From contig NC_060063.1 of the NCBI RefSeq assembly GCF_020283565.1, forward strand, positions 39,456,635 through 39,520,634: a stretch of DNA of 64,000 bases. Reading direction: 5' to 3'. The notes below the pieces were generated by a model that had not been told where the DNA came from, ran no database searches, and saw only the letters and a program-made list of their open reading frames with translations. Positions 1 to 13,514 of this stretch are shown in pieces. The stretch's first letter is position 1. Every line of letters starts with the position of its first letter. Origin of the DNA: Trifolium pratense (taxonomy: Eukaryota; Streptophyta; Magnoliopsida; Fabales; Fabaceae). Both the position numbers and the translations under genes were made by a program.

Positions 1-1090
1 TATACTAAAAATTTTCTTTAAAAATCCTAAGTTATACTAAGCTCACAACAAGTGAAAACAAGAGATCCCTACTATCTAGTCAAACAATTCATGGGGTTAA
101 CATAAAACAAGCACGAATTCCCCACATTTTTAGCCAACAACCATTGTCACAATGTGTGTTTAATTGAATCAACTATTTCTTCAACCTTTAGAATCTTTGG
201 AGAAGATTAGATCATTACGTGTCTTCCAAATAGCCCACAAAGTTTTTTTTAACAGCAAAGAGAAATTTTATTCATAAAAATGGAACAAAGTACAAATAGT
301 ACGAAACCCAATAGATATGGAAGACGTACGAGGGGTACTCTTACCACTCAAAAAGAAAAACTATCTAGCGGAGAATAAAATTAAAAGGGTACGTAAACCA
401 CTCATAATACAAACACGGACTACCCTTTTTAAGTGATTCTTACAATCCAACTCCAAGAGAGACGTTTGATAGCATTAACAACTTCATCAACATGAGACTC
501 TTTGGAAGAGAATATAATGTGATTACGCGCACTCCATATAACCCAAACGTCGCATGCCAAATCAAGAAAGACCAACTCTACGTTTTTTACCTCGAAGATG
601 AGAAGTAAAAGATTGCGTTAGCACTCAAATCCACTTGTCAATAGCATACCAAATCGCCCTGCTAAAAGAACATTTACAAAAATATGAACTTTTGATTCCC
701 TTTCGGACCGACACAATACACAATGTAAGGAGTCCAAATCTCTAATTATGTTCCTTTGAAACAAGTTCAATTTGGTAGGCAATCGATATAATAAAAGCTT
801 CCAAAAGAAAACAACTTTTGAAGGGGCCATGCTTCCCCACAAAGATCACAAAATCCGACACTAATTTTGATTCAAAGAGAGCGGTGCTAAAATTTTTTCC
901 GCTAAAATAATATATGCTTGTCTTACCGAAAATTCCCCATCATCTCCATTCTTCCATTTCCACCAAATAGCCCCCAAAGTTGAATGCCAAATCAAAAATA
1001 ATCATTTGACCACTTTCTTAGTTCTTATGTACAAGCAACACAACTGGAGAAGAGCAAAACCTTTTCCCGACAAAACCATCGATGATAAGT
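1..1090 (-). mobile_element. Old LINE fragment (LINE A), split by a younger LINE
   Basis: Minus-strand remains of an L1-type LINE 3' region. Reading leftward from about 1090, stretches resemble the C-terminal part of plant LINE ORF2; around 995-965 the translation reads WHSTLGAIW, the counterpart of WHSTLWFLW in the LINE at 47864-57527. The sequence is cut at 979 by LINE B and resumes at 242 with a stretch resembling IWKTRNDLIF in broken frames. Stops and frameshifts are many, so it is not functional. Its 3' end is not seen and may lie left of the window; the boundary near 1090 is approximate. Confidence 0.6.
243..962 (-). mobile_element. 5'-truncated LINE (LINE B) inside LINE A
   Basis: A 720-bp L1-type insertion on the minus strand. 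Its 3' poly-A appears as a T run from 243. It is flanked by a 17-bp target duplication, ccaaatagcccacaaag at 226-242 and the same with one mismatch at 963-979. The interior carries an open stretch at 618-842 (minus) resembling the zf-RVT zinc-binding domain at the end of plant LINE ORF2, with the pattern KVVFFWKLLLYRLPTK and CVLC. Endonuclease and RT are absent, so this is a dead-on-arrival copy. Because it sits inside LINE A, it is the younger of the two. Confidence 0.75.
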
Positions 1091-1296
1091 CTGAAAAATG
1101 CACTATTTATTTAATAAAATTAGCTTAGTATTTTACTATTTCTTTGCATTTTTCATAGTATTACTACTATTATTTTTATGTATTTCAGGAATGTCTGGAA
1201 CCTACCAAATAATTTACAAGTGGCGCACGCCATGTGTGTTTTGTTTCTTTTTCATAGGCACTTATTCATCAACATGTGGCGCACGCCACTTGCTAT
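1091..1296. other. Gene-free spacer with a repeated 13-mer
   Basis: No credible gene. The 71-codon open frame here is low-complexity and hydrophobic. The only structure is a GC-rich 13-mer, gtggcgcacgcca, present twice (1220-1232 and 1276-1288) just before the CACTA end. Confidence 0.5.
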
Positions 1297-1560
1297 CACT
1301 ACAAGAAATTTGACTTATAGCAACGGCAAATATCCGTAGGTAAAAGTCACAAAACCGTGGGTATAGGCCGAAAAACCTACCCCAACGGACGTTTTGTTCC
1401 GTAGACTTTAACTCGCTATACCCACGGAAATATACCATCACTATAGGCTATAGCTACGGTAATTTCAGCTGTTGGACAAAATCTCAAAGCTATACCCACG
1501 GCCATTGATAAATCTATTCAATTGTTTTAGCCACCACTTTTGCCGTTGGTATAGGCATGG
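1297..1560 (+). mobile_element. CACTA transposon terminus (left end)
   Basis: The sequence starts CACTACAAGAAATTTGACTA, the typical En/Spm (CACTA) terminal inverted repeat of plants and nearly the same as the end at 50218. Short subterminal repeats follow in both orientations, with a core like tacccacgg / ccgtgggta, which fits transposase-binding subterminal arrays. No matching right end (a ...TAGTG terminus) was found downstream, so the element is truncated or its other end is too diverged to see. No transposase is recognisable. The right limit given is that of the visible subterminal array, not of the element. Confidence 0.7.
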
Positions 1561-2366
1561 CAACATTTTTTTTTGCTTCTTTTTTCTTCTACCGATCAAT
1601 TTCTTTTTAATAATAAGATTTTGTCAATATTTCTTGCACACACTAGCTGTAATTATGAAACAAAATAAATGAAAACTTAAATTATATTATTATATTGAAA
1701 AAACTAACAAGTCTTACAAATATGTCAAGATAATGACAAAGTACATCAAAATACCAAAACAATACCTATTCAATTCTTCCAAAATTTAAACTGCGCCAAG
1801 TAACTTAGAGCAGAACAAACTCGTATAAACTTGAAAGCAATATTAAAGTCATTGCTTACTTCTAATATCCACCCCAAAATTACAAATCAATAAACTTCAA
1901 CAAAACATACATGTGCATCACCTCCTAGCTACCAGTCAATAAGCTGCAGTCCAACTAAATAATAATAGCCACTAATCTGCATGCATCTCCCCGATAAGAC
2001 CACATTACCAACTTTTGCACTTGATGGAGTAAAGCATATTTTCAACCTAAACTGAAACCAATTATAGTTAGCATTTCAACAAGAAGGTTAAAGCATATTT
2101 CCAAATTTGCATAAATCCAGACCCTAAAGCCAAAGATTTCCATTTAAATTGTAGCTAAATAAAGGACATATGAAATTGTTAATCATTTAGTTTAGAGAAT
2201 TGGTACTCACCTACTGATAATAGGCTCATAAATCAGAACATACCAAATTGCTTCCTCATCAGAAACGTCCAAGATGTCTTGTATGTACAAGGTGCAAAGG
2301 AGTCAAAAGAACATATCAGTTTTTTCATTGAACATGAGAGATGTGATGTCCTTGAATCCTCTAATT
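1561..2366. other. AT-rich sequence, no gene
   Basis: No coding signal on either strand. It lies between the CACTA terminus and the Harbinger-like element and may be interior sequence of that CACTA element, but nothing in it proves this. Confidence 0.4.
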
Positions 2367-2369
2367 TTA

Positions 2370-3787
2370 GGGTGTGTTTGTTTGAGAGTTACAAAAATTG
2401 TTCCCGGGAATCTAAGGTTGGAAACAATTAATCCTTTGTTTGGTAGATGTTAAAAAATAAATATGCCTAGGAACAAATTATACCCAGGAAATAGGAATGG
2501 CAATTTGACCCATACCCAGAGGGTACCCGCAAAAATTACCCACAATTGGTAGGGTAAAAACCCGTATTTTGGGTACGGGCACGGGTATGGGTAATTACCC
2601 GCAAAAATGAACGGGTATCGGTGCGGGTACGGGTACCTTAGTACCCACCCCGCCCCATACCCGCATAATATATATTTATTTATTTTATTTATATTAGTAT
2701 ATTATAATATATGTAAATCAATTTAAAACAATACAACTCTACTAAACTATTACATATTTTTAATAAAAATGTTTATTTATAACATAATATAAAAATAATG
2801 TGAATATTTAACATAAATATGGACTTTAACATAAGGTTAGTAATAATTTTGATTAGTCAATATTAAAATCTTTAATTTTTTTTAATTCTATTAAAATTAT
2901 ATGATATTTTATAATTGATCAATTTATTTTTAGTAAAAATGTGGGTAACGGGTACGGGTACCTAGGTACCCATAGGGCATGGGGACGGGGGAAAAAATTG
3001 TTACCCACGCGGGTATGGGGATGGGTACGGGTATTTTTTCAATCCGCGGGTATGGGGATGGGTACTATAGTACCCTACCCATACCCTACCCATTGCCATC
3101 CCTACCAGGAAATCAGTTTCACCCACGTTAGGCCCACGTTCTGCTCTCTATTATTCCCGTCCAGATGGGGTGGGAAAATTTTATTTCCAGGTAACTAAAC
3201 CCATGATCTCCTATAAAAATCCAATTCTACCCTTATCTTTACCCGCTAAATATTCCCTCTAAAAACGTATTCATTGTTGTCAGGGCTGTGTCCATTGTTA
3301 CCTCTTATTATTTCTTTATAAGTGGAATTTAATTTCACTACTCCTCTTCTCTTTTTCCCACTCTTGTTTTTTTTTTTTGTTTTCATGATTCTGGAACGCC
3401 GATAATAATGAATCAATCAACTATGCATAATATTGTTTATAGAATCACATAGTGATTTTGTTGATATGTAATATATTAGGTTACTACTTTTTTTCCTGAC
3501 AATTGTTGCTTAATTTTGCAACATTTCTTTGACATCTAAATTTAACATAATTAGCAGGTTTTGGAAATCTAGGAAAAGGTAACGAGGGAATGATTTCCTA
3601 CACTCAGTATGAGTATTTATGTAATTATCACATTTATTTGGAATTTTTTTTTTTAAAAAGTTCCCAGGAATTAACATTTTAACCAAACGCTTTTTTCTAT
3701 ATTTTACGGGAGTAAAATTTCCAACTTGACTTTCCTGGGAAAGTTAATCCCGGGAATAAATTTTGTATCCGGTAAACAAACGCCCCC
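2370..3787. mobile_element. PIF/Harbinger-like element, 1.4 kb
   Basis: The ends form a terminal inverted repeat: GGGTGTGTTTGTTTGAGAG at the left, and at the right the complement of GGGGGCGTTTGTTTACCGG. Shortly inside lies a conserved ttcccggga box at both ends. A TTA duplication flanks the element (2367-2369 and 3788-3790), as for PIF/Harbinger and Tourist MITEs. No transposase is present. A hAT-like element (2492-3104) is inserted inside, so the element without it is about 800 bp. Confidence 0.75.
2492..3104. mobile_element. hAT-like non-autonomous element with GGGTACGGGTA arrays
   Basis: Terminal inverted repeats TAGGAATGGCAATTTGACCC and (right end, complement) TAGGGATGGCAATGGGTAGG, flanked by an 8-bp duplication ccaggaaa (2484-2491 and 3105-3112), the hAT hallmark. 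Both subterminal zones are dense in gggtacgggta / tacccgcac units; the middle is AT-rich and has no transposase. The 85-codon frame at 2941-3198 runs out of the element and is not a gene. Confidence 0.8.
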
Positions 3788-3790
3788 TTA

Positions 3791-6058
<2,268 letters not shown>

Positions 6059-6076
6059 TTTTTGAACCAAACAAAC

Positions 6077-9000
6077 TTACTGCATTTCATTAATTATCAA
6101 AAGTTCAATACAGGAAGGAATAATCTCAAATCTATGGAAACTAGTCCAGGAATTGGCCGCCCTAGCTAAATTGTGAGCAACCGAATTCACTTGTCTCCTA
6201 ATAAACTTAACTTCAAAGTTTACACATGATAACATAACAAGAATAATTTCATTAACGATTGAGAGAAACTCTGAATTGCCTCGCCGTTTGGTACGAATAG
6301 CATCAACCAACACTTGAGAGTCACTTTCAAACTGGACGCTTTCAAAACCTCTACTCTTAGCTTCATTCATAGCTTGCAATAGTGCTCATGCTTCACCCTC
6401 CTCCTATGTTGCCCGGGTGCGGGTACGGTACCGGTATCCGATACCGGTACCGGTACGGGGTACGTCATTTTTATAAAAACTAAGGTACGGGTACGTCCCT
6501 ATAATTTTTTTAAAAAATATAATTATATATATCAAATAATATAGTTATATTGTTAAAACAAATAATTAAACATAAAAAATATCACAACACACTTTAAATG
6601 TAATTTAAATTGTTCGAAACCTCAAAATATGAAATTAAAACCAATTAGCTCAAAAAGAGTCAATTATTTCCCTCTTCATCATCACTAAAAAGAGTGACCT
6701 CTAGTTAGGTTCACCGCGAGAAAGACTAGCAATTTCAAGAATATCAACTATATATTAAATAAATCTCATTTATCTCTACGAATATCCCACATTTTTGTTG
6801 CACTTTCATTATAAGTATTAATATTTCTCTTTCTTGAGAGAAGACGAAGATTGGTATGAATAAAAACTAGATCTTCATCTCTCTTTGAATTTAGTCTATT
6901 CCTTTTCAACGAATGAGTGAATAATTCCGACGGCTACTTTGTTATTGTTTTTTAGCAATAATTGCTACTTTATATTATAAACAAATAAAAAACGTAAATC
7001 TTCCTATAAAAAAACTAATAATAAAAGAAAAAGGAGAAAAAAAATCGTGTTTTTTTGAATTGGTGTACCACGCGAGTACCACAGGTGTACCACGTGTGTA
7101 CCCGTTGCAAAAAACAAAAAAAAAAAATTAGGTACGGCGTCGGTGCGTACCGGGGGAGTATCATACGCGTACCGGTACCCGGTACGTATCCGGTACCGGT
7201 ACTCGGTCTAAAATGGAGTACCCATGCAACATAGCCCTCCTCTGTTGATAAAGTCATTTGCTGCCACTGCGTAATTCCAGCCATAAATTCACCAGAATTA
7301 TTACGAAAACAAGCACCCATCGCGGTCCTACCTGCACCGACAAAAAATGCTGCATCTACATTGCACTTTAACCATCCTATACGAGGCTTTTCCCACCGAA
7401 TGGTGCTGACAGGCGGATCATCCTGATCATCGTTACTTCGCAGCTTATGGACGGCAATCCACTCGTTCCACTGATCAAACGCAGCCCGGCCAATTTGGAT
7501 TGGGCTTCTAAGATTATCGTTCCAAATTTTATCATTCCGGTTCTGCCTATACTCCATAACAGCATAGCCACTCTACCTATAGTAGCGTAATCCTCATTCC
7601 GACACACGACAAACACTCTATCTGCCGCACTACCTTGCTGACAAGCTGCGGAACCCAAGACAGATGACAGTCCAGCTGCTTGCCAACTGGATTGAGCAGA
7701 AGCGCAGGTGAAAAAAGCGTGTACATCATCTTCTACCTCATCTTCACATAATGGACAATGAACATCACAATCAACATGACGTTCTAGTAACCGACGCCTC
7801 GTTGGAATACATCCCCTACATAATCGCCAAAGAAGATGACGTGCTTTATGTGGAGCATGCGCTTTCCATATTTCTTTCCAATTACCTTTCACATGGTATT
7901 TATCATTACGGAAAATACACTTCATAGCAAGCTTGTACCCGGATTTGACAGAGTAACACCCATTTCGTTCCTCCTCCCAAACCATTTTATCCACATAAAC
8001 TGACCCAATAAGAGGTGTCGCAATAATCCTCTCTGCCACCTGGACTGGGAATAACATGCGAATTTTAGACACGTTCCAAGCTTTATAATTATCTACCATC
8101 AGGTCCCTAACAAATAAGTTATACATTCCTACAGGTTGAGGCGAAGGAATCCAGCGTTCTTCATTCCCACGTAACCAAGGATCCGACATGACGTGTATCT
8201 TGTCACCCCCACCAATCCTCCACCTACACCCAAGTAACAGAACCTGTCTAGCTTTCCAAATACTACGCCATGCAAAACTAGGATTATAGCCCAGGGACGC
8301 CTCCAACAAAGTAGATCGTGGAAAATACCTTGCTTTAATAAGTCTAGCCACCAATGTATCTGGACTTTGTAAAATTTTCCATGCTTGTTTCGCTACCATA
8401 GCCATATTAAAGGCTTCAAAATTCCGAAAACCCAAACCCCCTTTATCTTTGGGGCAAGCAAGTCTTTCCCATGCTAGCCAATGAATACCTTTACTATTAC
8501 CATTGCCACCTCCCCACCAAAAGGCATTTATCATTTTTTCAATATCATCGATAAAAGAAGAAGGGAGGATAAACATACTCATAACATATGCTGGGATGGC
8601 TTGAAGCACTGACTTTATCATAATCTCTTTTCCAGCTTTCGATAAGGCTCGTCCTCTCCATGAATTTATCCTCTTCCAAATACGATCTTTAATATAGGAA
8701 AAAATTGCCTTCTTACTTCTACCTACCATAGACGGTAGGCCGAGATAAATACCTGTGCCCAACACATGTCGCACACCAAGTATACCGGCTAAATCTGCTT
8801 GAGCCGCCTGTGACATATTGCGACTAATGAACACTTCAGACTTAGACAGGTTAATCTCCTGACCCGAGGCCTGTTCATAAGTTTGTAGAATACTTAAAAG
8901 TTGGGTCACCTCAGCAACATTAGCTCTGCAGAATAAGAAACAATCATCTGCAAACAAGAGATGAGACACTTCAGGGGCGCCTCGACAAATTCGCACACCA

Positions 9001-10993
9001 TGAATGTCTCCTCTACTAACAGCTTGGTGTATTAGAGCGGTCAGTCCTTCCGCCACAAGAATAAATAAATAAGGGGACAATGGATCTCCCTGCCGTAAAC
9101 CTCTTCCCGGAGTAATAGGACCAACTTTGTCAAAATTCATAAGCACTGAATAGTTAACATAACTCACACACATCATCATCCATTGTATCCATTTCTCTCC
9201 AAACCCCATTTTGACTAACATACCACGAAGGAAACTCCAATCCACCTTGTCATAAGCCTTACTAATATCAATTTTTAATGCTAACTCACCTCTATATCCT
9301 CTAGTCTTTCTCTTCATAGCATGTATAACTTCAATAGCAATAAGAGCATTATCAAGGATCGACCTACCCTCGACAAAAGCTGACTGCTCCTGGGAAACAC
9401 ATTTATCCAGACAAAGCTTCAACCTATTAGCAAGCACTTTAGAGACTATCTTGTAGAGGACATTACAGAGAGAAATAGGTCTCAAGTCTTTCATCGAAGT
9501 AGGATTATCACATTTAGGATGAGACAAATATTAGTTTCATTAATGCTAGAAGGGAAATACCCCCTATCTAACCAGGAAGATGCGGCTACAAAAATATCAT
9601 CTCCGCAATGTTCCCAGAACCTTTGGTAGAAAGCTGGGTTGAAACCATCAGGACCTGGTGATTTATCCGGGTGCATCTGAAATAAAGCTTGTTGTAATTC
9701 AATTTTGGTCAGGGGTGCCATAAGTGAATGATTATCCTCCTCTGTCACCCTTTGCTGGATAAGATTAAGCACAGGTTCATGAATACCACTTCTATTTCTG
9801 AAGAGAGCATTAAAATAATTCTTAGCTACCCCGCACAAATCCTCTTGAGTATGAACTATGGTACCTGCGTCATCCATAAGATTGGTAATCTTTTTTTTCT
9901 TACTACGAGCTGAAGCGGACATATGGAAAAATCGAGTATTCAAGTCACCCTCTTGAAGCCAATGCATCTTGGCTCGCTGCTTCCAGTACCCCACCTCCTG
10001 AACCAGTAAAGTAGCATGCTTATTAGAGCATTCCTGAAACCTCCTACTCTCTACCTCCCCCTGATTATCCCTCAACGCCTCCATCTCACGGACACATTCT
10101 TCAATCTCCTGTTTAAACTTCACTCTTTTACCTTTGCCCCACCTTTGTAACTTGTTAGCACACCGAGCAACACGATCAACTATCGCAACATTGTCATTCG
10201 CACCCCAACCATCAATCACCGTCTCTTCCAAATCCGGTTCCTTCAACCATTTATTCTCAAACCGAAAGGAGCCATTGAAGCGGACTGTTATAGTAGGAGA
10301 GCATTGAAGTAAAATTGGACTGTGATCTGAATGTGAGGCCAAGAGGTTAGATAGTCTTACGTCAGGAAAGAGATGCAGCCAACTCGTACTAGTCATAGCT
10401 CTATCCAACCGCTCTTCAATAACATGAGGTGTACCTCGACTTTTGATCCAAGTAAATGGGTGTCCTGCAAGAGGAATATCGATTAAATTACAGTCAGCGA
10501 TGGCTTGTCTGAATCCCATACACAACCAATTGGGATGTGGGTGAATGCCCTTTTTATCCTCCTGTGAAAGTAGATCATTAAAGTCACCAATTATACACCA
10601 GGGTACAGGGGACACATTAACTAACTCTCGCAAAAGATTCCATGCATGTCTCCGTCTACTACGCTCCGGATATCCATAATAACATGTTAACCTCCACTCC
10701 CCCTTCTGCTCATCCTCCACTAGCATATTAATAAAATTTCTCGAATAGTTTAAGACGCTACATTTACTATTATCCTTCCAGAACACCGCCAGACCTCCAC
10801 TCTGCCCCTCCACATCAATAGCCAGACAAGAATCGTAACCTAACGTGACCCGAATAGGTTCAAGGTGTCTAGCATGAGATAATGTTTCAGACAAGAATAA
10901 AATATCCGGCTTATGTTCTCGGGCAAGCTTCCGCAAATTAGGAATTGCACTCGGGCCGCCCAAGCCCCGACAATTCCAACTAAGAATATTCAT
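6077..10993 (-). pseudogene. LINE 1 ORF2: endonuclease, RT, RNase H (frameshifted)
   Basis: ORF2 of the minus-strand LINE. The first open part (10993-9491) holds the apurinic-type endonuclease: NILSWNCRGLGG at the start, LFLSETL, GDFNDLLSQEDKKG, ERLDRAM and SHSDHSPIL. The next (9527-7377) holds RT: RPISLCNVLYKIVSK, IDISKAYDKVDWSFL, GLRQGDPLSPYLF and the catalytic FADD box (HLLFADDCF), then a zf-RVT domain (CPLCEDEVEDDVHAFFTC). A one-base slip near 9525 separates the two parts and another near 7545 separates RT from the RNase H-like domain (7557-7235: WLKCNVDAAF). That domain is then split by the hAT element and resumes at 6379-6077 (VQFESDSQVLVDAI). The start overlaps the ORF1 stop as ATGA. 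It is inactive as it stands. Confidence 0.85.
6404..7234. mobile_element. hAT-like element with GGTACC-rich ends
   Basis: 831 bp, ends CTATGTTGC ... GCAACATAG as a terminal inverted repeat, flanked by an 8-bp duplication ccctcctc (6396-6403 and 7235-7242). Subterminal zones are rich in ggtaccggtacc and cgggtgcgggtacg. No transposase. It is inserted in the RNase H-like domain of the LINE; the coding sequence reads up to the left and right junctions, and the duplication explains the break exactly. Confidence 0.85.
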
Positions 10994-11961
10994 GAGTCCC
11001 GGCAGTCCTGGGAACTGCCAGGACCTGCCGATAAAAAATGCTGGTTAAGATGCTCATCTGTCGCTGCTGGAGTTATGCCTTCAGCACGTCTGCGCTTTTT
11101 CTCCATATGAGTCTCCATCTGCTCAGGGTGAACCACTTCAGTCAACAATGGGGTAATTTGTCTACTTTCTCTCAGATTGGATCTAGAGAGGGCTAAACGC
11201 GGTGTATCCACCGTCCTAGTAACACCCGGTTCATTGGGACCAACTGAATTTCGTCTGTTAGCTACCATTGACGGGGTAGATATTATGTCATTGTTGTCAT
11301 GAAGCACCACAGAGTTAACCCCTGGTTCACTTTCCCTTTCTGTAGCATGTGCACTTGGGCGTTCTGAATGGGACTGGGAAGAATGCGAAGAATTCGGTGC
11401 ACTTCCCCTTGACTGGCTTCCAGAAAACGTATCAGCCCTACCTCTCCCTTCCTCATGCAACCATCGCGAGTCCATACGACCACCAGGACGGCGAGCATCT
11501 GCTCTAATTTCGCTAGACCAACTTCGCCTCCCATCGTCCCTCTCCATGGCATATCTAACATCACACTTATCTTCTGAGTGGTCAAGGATACCACACACAA
11601 AGCAAAAGAGTCCGAGTTTTTCATATTTGAATTTTACAACACCTCCCTCACCACCATTCACAGCAATCTTCTTCTCGATTTTTAATGGTTTTCTAACATC
11701 TACCCGAACCTTCACCCTCATATAATGTCTCCAGAAGCTCGTATTATTATTTTTATCATACTCCAAAAATTCTCCAATATAGTTTGCCAACCCTTTCCCT
11801 ACCTTCTCAATCATCATTCCTACTGGAACGTTATGAATTTGCACCCAAAAGTTGACATGAAATAGCGGAATATCATATAGTGAAACTCCCACCTTCAGCC
11901 TTTCAACAATCAGCGTGAAGTTGTCAAAAGTCCAAGGCCCACCCTTGATTACCGCTTCAAT

Positions 11962-13501
11962 TGTTGGAGTAAGCCCTAAGAGCCAATCTATTTTCATAGT
12001 ATTTGCTTTAGGAGTTTGAATATAAATATGGCATTTCTTTATTATATTTGTAAGGTTGCAAAATAATGAAGTCCCTAGAATAGAAAGTCCGTTTAATAAT
12101 TAAGTGTGACTTAATCATGAGATAATATTAAACATAAGGACACTATTCTTAAAGTATCCGTAGTCGAGCTTTAAGGTAAAGGGGATAACCTTAAAGCATA
12201 AAGACTATTATGAAGATAGACTGATGATCACATCTCATGGATCATGGGATAAGGAGTTATCAAGTCTTGACGTAGGTATAAATATTAGGAGTAATATTTA
12301 TACTGGATTGACCCGCTATGAGAGTACTACATGCAAAGTTATGCAAAGTGTCATAAGTTACTCTCATGGTGATAATGGTGTAAACCGCCCTTAGACCTGA
12401 AACCACTTTGTACCCTAGATGTGGAGTCAAGTACTTTGTTGCTGATCTAACGTTGTCCGTAACAGGATAACCATAAAGGCAGTTGATGGGTACTTCACAA
12501 AGCATGCTGAGGGACAGTAGTGACCTAGATGGAATTTGCCAATCCTGCATAACAGGATAAATGTCATGGGCCCAATATTGAACTGGACAAAGATGACACC
12601 AAGTATGTTTTGTGTTCAATATAGACATAAAGGGCAAAGGGGTAATTATACACACTGATATTATCACAAGAGGTTATGTTTAGATCACATGTTAATTTCT
12701 CGTAACTTGAGTAGCAGTGATGTGTTGCTAGATACCGCTCACTGTTTATTGTAATAAATAGTGATTTATTATAATTGTCAATGTTACGGAAACCTACAGG
12801 GTCACACACATAAGAACAATCTAGTGAGATTGGAACACCGTAAGGTACGGTGCACCTTGGAGAAATAAGGAAATATGATAAGGGTATTATGGTAATTAAA
12901 ATGAGCATTACATCATATGGTATGATGTAGCAAGAAGGGGGTGCAAATATGTACTAGACATATTTACATGAGAATGGCGCCCACTATAGCCCATTTAGTT
13001 AAAAGGGCTTTAGTGTAATTTTGCCATGGCAAGTGGTTCTATAAATAGAACCCTTGTGGTAAGGAGAAATAGTTACACACTTTTGTTACTCATTCTCATG
13101 AGCCTTTGTTCTCTCCTCTCTTGAGAAACCCTAATCACCTTTCTAGAGTTTTTGTGAAAAACCCTAATCCTTATTTTGTGCCTCCTTTCTCCTAACCCTT
13201 CAAACCATTGGAGCTAGCACTCCATTGAAGGTTGTTGTTCGTGTGGACTGGCTAGAGGCGTTATACCTTTAACGCTTGTGATCAAATTCGTTGGTGACTT
13301 GGTGGTGACCTTGTTCGTGACGGTTCGAGGTTCTTGTTCGTGACCTTGTTCGTGATTCGAAGTGTTCGATAGCCGTTCGTGATTTAAAGGGAGTTTTCGA
13401 ACCAAAAGGTAAAACTCTAAACACAATTCATGACCATTCGTAAGGATCACAAAAGGAAAATTTTAAAATTCCGCTGCTTTTATCGTATCAATTTTCCTTC
13501 A
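11962..13501 (+). repeat. 5' LTR of the Copia-like element
   Basis: 1540 bp, begins TGTTGGAGTAAGCCC and ends TTTTCCTTCA. It has a TATA-like ctataaatagaac at about 13039-13051, a plausible transcription start region downstream, and an aaccctaatcc-rich tail with repeated ttcgtgac units. Open frames of 135, 114 and 78 codons on its minus strand recur unchanged in the 3' LTR and are not genes. Confidence 0.93.
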
Positions 13502-13502
13502 G

Positions 13503-13514
13503 TGGTATCAGAGC
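13503..13514 (+). other. Primer binding site (initiator tRNA-Met type)
   Basis: TGGTATCAGAGC, one base after the LTR end. It matches the usual plant Copia primer site complementary to the 3' end of initiator tRNA-Met, and fixes the element as plus-strand. Confidence 0.92.

Noticed and set aside
2560..3080. Telomere-like repeats (gggta units)
   Set aside because: The plant telomere unit is TTTAGGG; these gggtacgggta arrays belong to a hAT-like element with clear ends and an 8-bp duplication.
12260..13450. Open frames of 135, 114 and 78 codons on the minus strand, repeated at 18889-20079
   Set aside because: They lie wholly within the two identical LTRs and have no family features; repetition reflects the LTR duplication.
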